Assembly: GCA_002421985.1 (NCBI GenBank)
Contig: DISF01000049.1
Coordinates: forward strand, 1-8,229
Origin: Roseovarius sp. UBA6217
GTDB taxonomy: Bacteria > Pseudomonadota > Alphaproteobacteria > Rhodobacterales > Rhodobacteraceae
DNA length: 8,229 nt
Direction: 5' to 3'
This document shows, one piece after another, positions 6,810 to 8,229 of the stretch. Under the pieces are notes generated by a model, which was given only the letters and a program-made list of their open reading frames with translations, ran no database searches and was not told the origin of the DNA. Both the position numbers and the translations under genes were made by a program. Within the stretch, counting starts at the first letter, position 1; every line of letters starts with the position of its first letter.

Positions 6810-6865
6810 ATATGTTATTCTATAACAGTTATGCGAGGGTTGATAACCGTTACGATGTAACATAT
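6810..6865. promoter_or_regulatory. Composite divergent operator, probable Zur boxes
   Basis: The znuA-zur intergenic region carries an AT-rich dyad in otherwise GC-rich DNA. The left element TGTTATTCTATAACA (6813-6827) is a perfect inverted repeat with a 3-nt centre. The right element has GTTAC (6849-6853), a 3-nt centre and GTAAC (6857-6861). Each is flanked inward, after one base, by another half-site: GTTAT at 6828-6832 and ATAAC at 6843-6847. The whole 56 bp is therefore symmetric about 6837/6838, with six GTTAY/RTAAC half-sites, and extends outward by ATAT on the left (6810-6813) and ATAT on the right (6862-6865). Fur-family regulators bind such AT-rich dyads, and TGTTAT-n3-ATAACA resembles known alphaproteobacterial Zur boxes. 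With zur and znuA on either side, Zur binding and autoregulation is the natural inference. Confidence 0.85.
6817..6846 (-). promoter_or_regulatory. Possible znuA promoter
   Basis: On the minus strand TTATCA (6846-6841, 4 of 6) and TAGAAT (6822-6817, 5 of 6) are 18 nt apart. They overlap the left operator element. Transcription would start near 6810 and give a very short leader that just includes GGAGG. The -35 match is modest. Confidence 0.4.
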
Positions 6866-6868
6866 CAA
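6840..6868 (+). promoter_or_regulatory. Predicted sigma-70 type promoter of zur-znuCB
   Basis: The -35 hexamer TTGATA (6840-6845, 5 of 6 to consensus) and the -10 hexamer TATCAA (6863-6868, 4 of 6) are separated by exactly 17 nt. The right-hand operator element fills the spacer, so a bound repressor would block polymerase. The start point would be about 6875, giving a leader of about 20 nt that includes the AAGGAG ribosome site (6883-6888). Confidence 0.6.
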
Positions 6869-6894
6869 GCCGCGATCGACCGAAGGAGACCATC

Positions 6895-7383
6895 ATGGAC
6901 CCGCTGGGATTTGCGCCCCACGATCACCGCGATTGCAAACGCGAGGCGATGGCCGCCGCCGAGGCGCATTGCGCACGCCACCGGCTCAACTTTACGCCCG
7001 TGCGCCGCCGCGTTCTGGAATTGCTGCTGGGAGGGCACCGCGCGATGGGGGCCTACGAGATCCTCGACACGTTGCGCGACGAAGGCTTGGGCGCGCAACC
7101 GCCGGTGGCCTATCGCGCGCTCGATTTCCTTGTGGCCAACGGCTTTGCCCACAAGATCGAGCGGCTCAACGCCTTCATCGCCTGCACCCACCCCGAGACC
7201 AGCCATACCCCCGCTTTCCTGATCTGCCGGGGCTGCAATGCCGTGGCCGAGGCCCATGCCGAGCCGGCGCGCGGGATGCTTGGCGCGGCGGCAGAGGCGG
7301 CGGGGTTCGAGATCGAACAGGCCGTGGTCGAGGCCATTGGCCGCTGCCCGCGCTGCCGCGCGGAGGCCGCGCCATGCCGCTGA
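6895..7383 (+). CDS. zur: Zinc uptake regulator Zur (Fur family)
   Basis: Zur is a dimeric zinc-dependent repressor of zinc-uptake genes. The protein has 162 residues: a winged-helix DNA-binding half (about 25-85, with FTPVRRRVLELLL and recognition segment QPPVAYRALDFL) and a C-terminal dimerisation domain. The structural zinc site is present as C111-x2-C114 (CRGC) and C151-x2-C154 (CPRC). The regulatory site aligns with E. coli Zur as H86, C97, H104 and E119, all present, which separates it from Fur and PerR relatives. AAGGAG (6883-6888) lies 6 nt before the ATG. The gene is first in a zur-znuC-znuB operon and overlaps znuC by 10 nt. With its own promoter overlapping the dyad, it probably represses itself and the divergent znuA. 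Having the repressor in the same operon as the transporter gives direct feedback. Confidence 0.95.
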   Translation: MDPLGFAPHDHRDCKREAMAAAEAHCARHRLNFTPVRRRVLELLLGGHRAMGAYEILDTLRDEGLGAQPPVAYRALDFLVANGFAHKIERLNAFIACTHPETSHTPAFLICRGCNAVAEAHAEPARGMLGAAAEAAGFEIEQAVVEAIGRCPRCRAEAAPCR

Positions 7384-8117
7384 TCGAGGCGCAGGGCCTT
7401 GGCGTGCGCCTTGGCGGGGTCGAGGTGCTGCACGACGTGTCGATGACCATCGAGCCGGGCGAGATCGTCACCATCGTCGGCCCCAACGGATCGGGCAAAT
7501 CGACGCTTCTGCGCACCCTCATCGGCGCGCAGCAGCCCACCCGCGGGCGCATCACCCGCGCGCCGGGGCTGCGCATCGGCTATGTGCCGCAACGGCTCCA
7601 TATCGACCCGACCCTGCCGATGAGCGTGGCGCGGTTTCTCAACCTGCCGCGCCGCCGCCCGGCGGCGGCCCTGCGCGCGGCACTCGACGGCGCGGGCCTG
7701 CCCGATCTTGGGCAGAGGCAGATGGCCGACCTCTCGGGCGGGCAGTTTCAGCGCGTGCTGCTGGCGCGCGCCCTGCTGGAGCAGCCCGACCTGCTCATTC
7801 TCGACGAGGCGACGCAGGGCCTTGACCAGCCCGGCTCGGCAGCGTTCTACCGCCGCATCGAGGAGGTGCGGCAGGAGATGGGCTGCGCGGTGCTGATGGT
7901 CAGCCACGAATTGCATGTGGTGATGAGCGCATCCGATCGCGTGATCTGTCTCAACGGCCATGTCTGTTGCGAGGGCCGCCCCGAGATCGTGGCGCAGGCC
8001 AAGGAATATCGCGCCCTTTTTGGCACCGGCACCCACGGCGCGCTGGCGCTTTATCGCCACGAGCATGGCCATAGCCACGACCATGACCACCCCCAGCCCC
8101 ACGAGGCAGCTGAATAA
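7374..8117 (+). CDS. znuC: Zinc ABC transporter ATP-binding subunit ZnuC
   Basis: This 247-residue cytoplasmic ATPase powers zinc import through ZnuB. All ABC motifs are present: Walker A GPNGSGKST (36-44), Q-loop Q73 in YVPQ, signature LSGGQ (120-124), Walker B LLILDE (140-145) with catalytic E145, D-loop GLD (149-151) and switch H178. The motif TQGLD after Walker B resembles that of E. coli ZnuC. The C-terminus carries a His-rich tail (229-243) with seven histidines alternating with E, G, S and D, ending HPQPH, consistent with cytoplasmic zinc binding. The ATG at 7374 lies inside the end of zur, with GGAGG (7362-7366) 7 nt upstream. The frame is open further left to 6933, but that part is the shadow of zur. 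The stop TAA shares its last A with the ATG of znuB, so translation of the operon is tightly coupled. Confidence 0.95.
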   Translation: MPLIEAQGLGVRLGGVEVLHDVSMTIEPGEIVTIVGPNGSGKSTLLRTLIGAQQPTRGRITRAPGLRIGYVPQRLHIDPTLPMSVARFLNLPRRRPAAALRAALDGAGLPDLGQRQMADLSGGQFQRVLLARALLEQPDLLILDEATQGLDQPGSAAFYRRIEEVRQEMGCAVLMVSHELHVVMSASDRVICLNGHVCCEGRPEIVAQAKEYRALFGTGTHGALALYRHEHGHSHDHDHPQPHEAAE

Positions 8118-8229
8118 TGCTTGATGATTTCCTGGTGCGCGCAGGGCTGGCGGGGCTGGGCGTGGCGCTGGCCGCCGCCCCCCTTGGCAGCTTCGTGGTG
8201 TGGCGGCGCATGGCCTATTTCGGCGACAC
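8117..8229 (+). CDS. znuB: Zinc ABC transporter permease ZnuB, N-terminal part only
   Basis: Only the first 37 codons lie in the window; the gene runs off the right edge. The ATG at 8117 overlaps the znuC stop (TAATG). The sequence begins MLDDFLVRAGLAGLGVALAA and continues into PLGSFVVWRRMAYFGD, which is nearly identical to the N-terminal signature of E. coli ZnuB (PLGSFVVWRRMSYFGD). The stretch from about residue 7 to 28 would be the first membrane helix. Given zur and znuC immediately upstream, this is the inner-membrane channel subunit. The short ORF is not a truncated pseudogene on this evidence; it is simply cut by the window end. Confidence 0.93.
   Translation, partial: MLDDFLVRAGLAGLGVALAAAPLGSFVVWRRMAYFGD

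Noticed and set aside
6800..6811. znuA start at 6811 (four codons longer)
   Set aside because: This ATG is upstream of the GGAGG site and overlaps the operator, leaving no room for its own ribosome site.
5843..7222. A 459-codon plus-strand open frame across znuA, the operator and zur
   Set aside because: It reads antisense through znuA, then through the operator and zur out of frame. The V/M/P-rich stretch in it is only the complement of the ZnuA His/Asp repeat.

Overview
The window is GC-rich chromosomal DNA. It reads like an alphaproteobacterium of the Rhodobacteraceae (Roseobacter/Rhodobacter type). The reasons are the strong GC bias at third codon positions, a PleD-type regulator divergent from a DUF3572-like gene and a HAD phosphatase, and a zur-znuCB operon divergent from znuA. 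The taxonomic call is inference from gene content and protein style, not from a marker gene. No mobile element, phage, CRISPR array, tRNA or rRNA was seen. Genes fill almost everything, and the longest intergenic stretch is 195 bp.

Left block (1-3542): a minus-strand pair is transcribed leftwards, first pleD (two receiver-like domains plus a GGEEF diguanylate cyclase, 2482-1109) and then mtnP (methylthioadenosine phosphorylase, 1008-133). A weak hairpin followed by a T-rich run lies between them. Divergent from pleD, across 86 bp, is a plus-strand two-gene unit: a small DUF3572-like protein (2569-2853) whose stop overlaps the start of a HAD-family phosphatase (2850-3542).

Middle (3543-5767): a convergent gap with a small hairpin, then a 627-residue acyl-CoA synthetase on the minus strand (5572-3689) that appears to be a single-gene unit. 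Its 5' gap holds a perfect 12-bp-stem palindrome of the dispersed intergenic-repeat kind.

Right block (5768-8229): a complete zinc-uptake locus apart from the truncated last gene. znuA (periplasmic zinc-binding protein, minus) is divergent from zur-znuC-znuB (repressor, ATPase, permease, plus). The three plus genes overlap each other. ZnuA captures zinc in the periplasm, ZnuB with ZnuC moves it into the cell, and Zur shuts both units off when zinc is sufficient. The 95-bp divergent region holds a striking 56-bp composite dyad that covers the predicted zur promoter and is very likely the shared Zur operator.

I found no undescribed multi-gene system. The points most worth checking are the PleD receiver, which has lost its phospho-acceptor aspartate and two other key residues, and the six-half-site architecture of the Zur operator.
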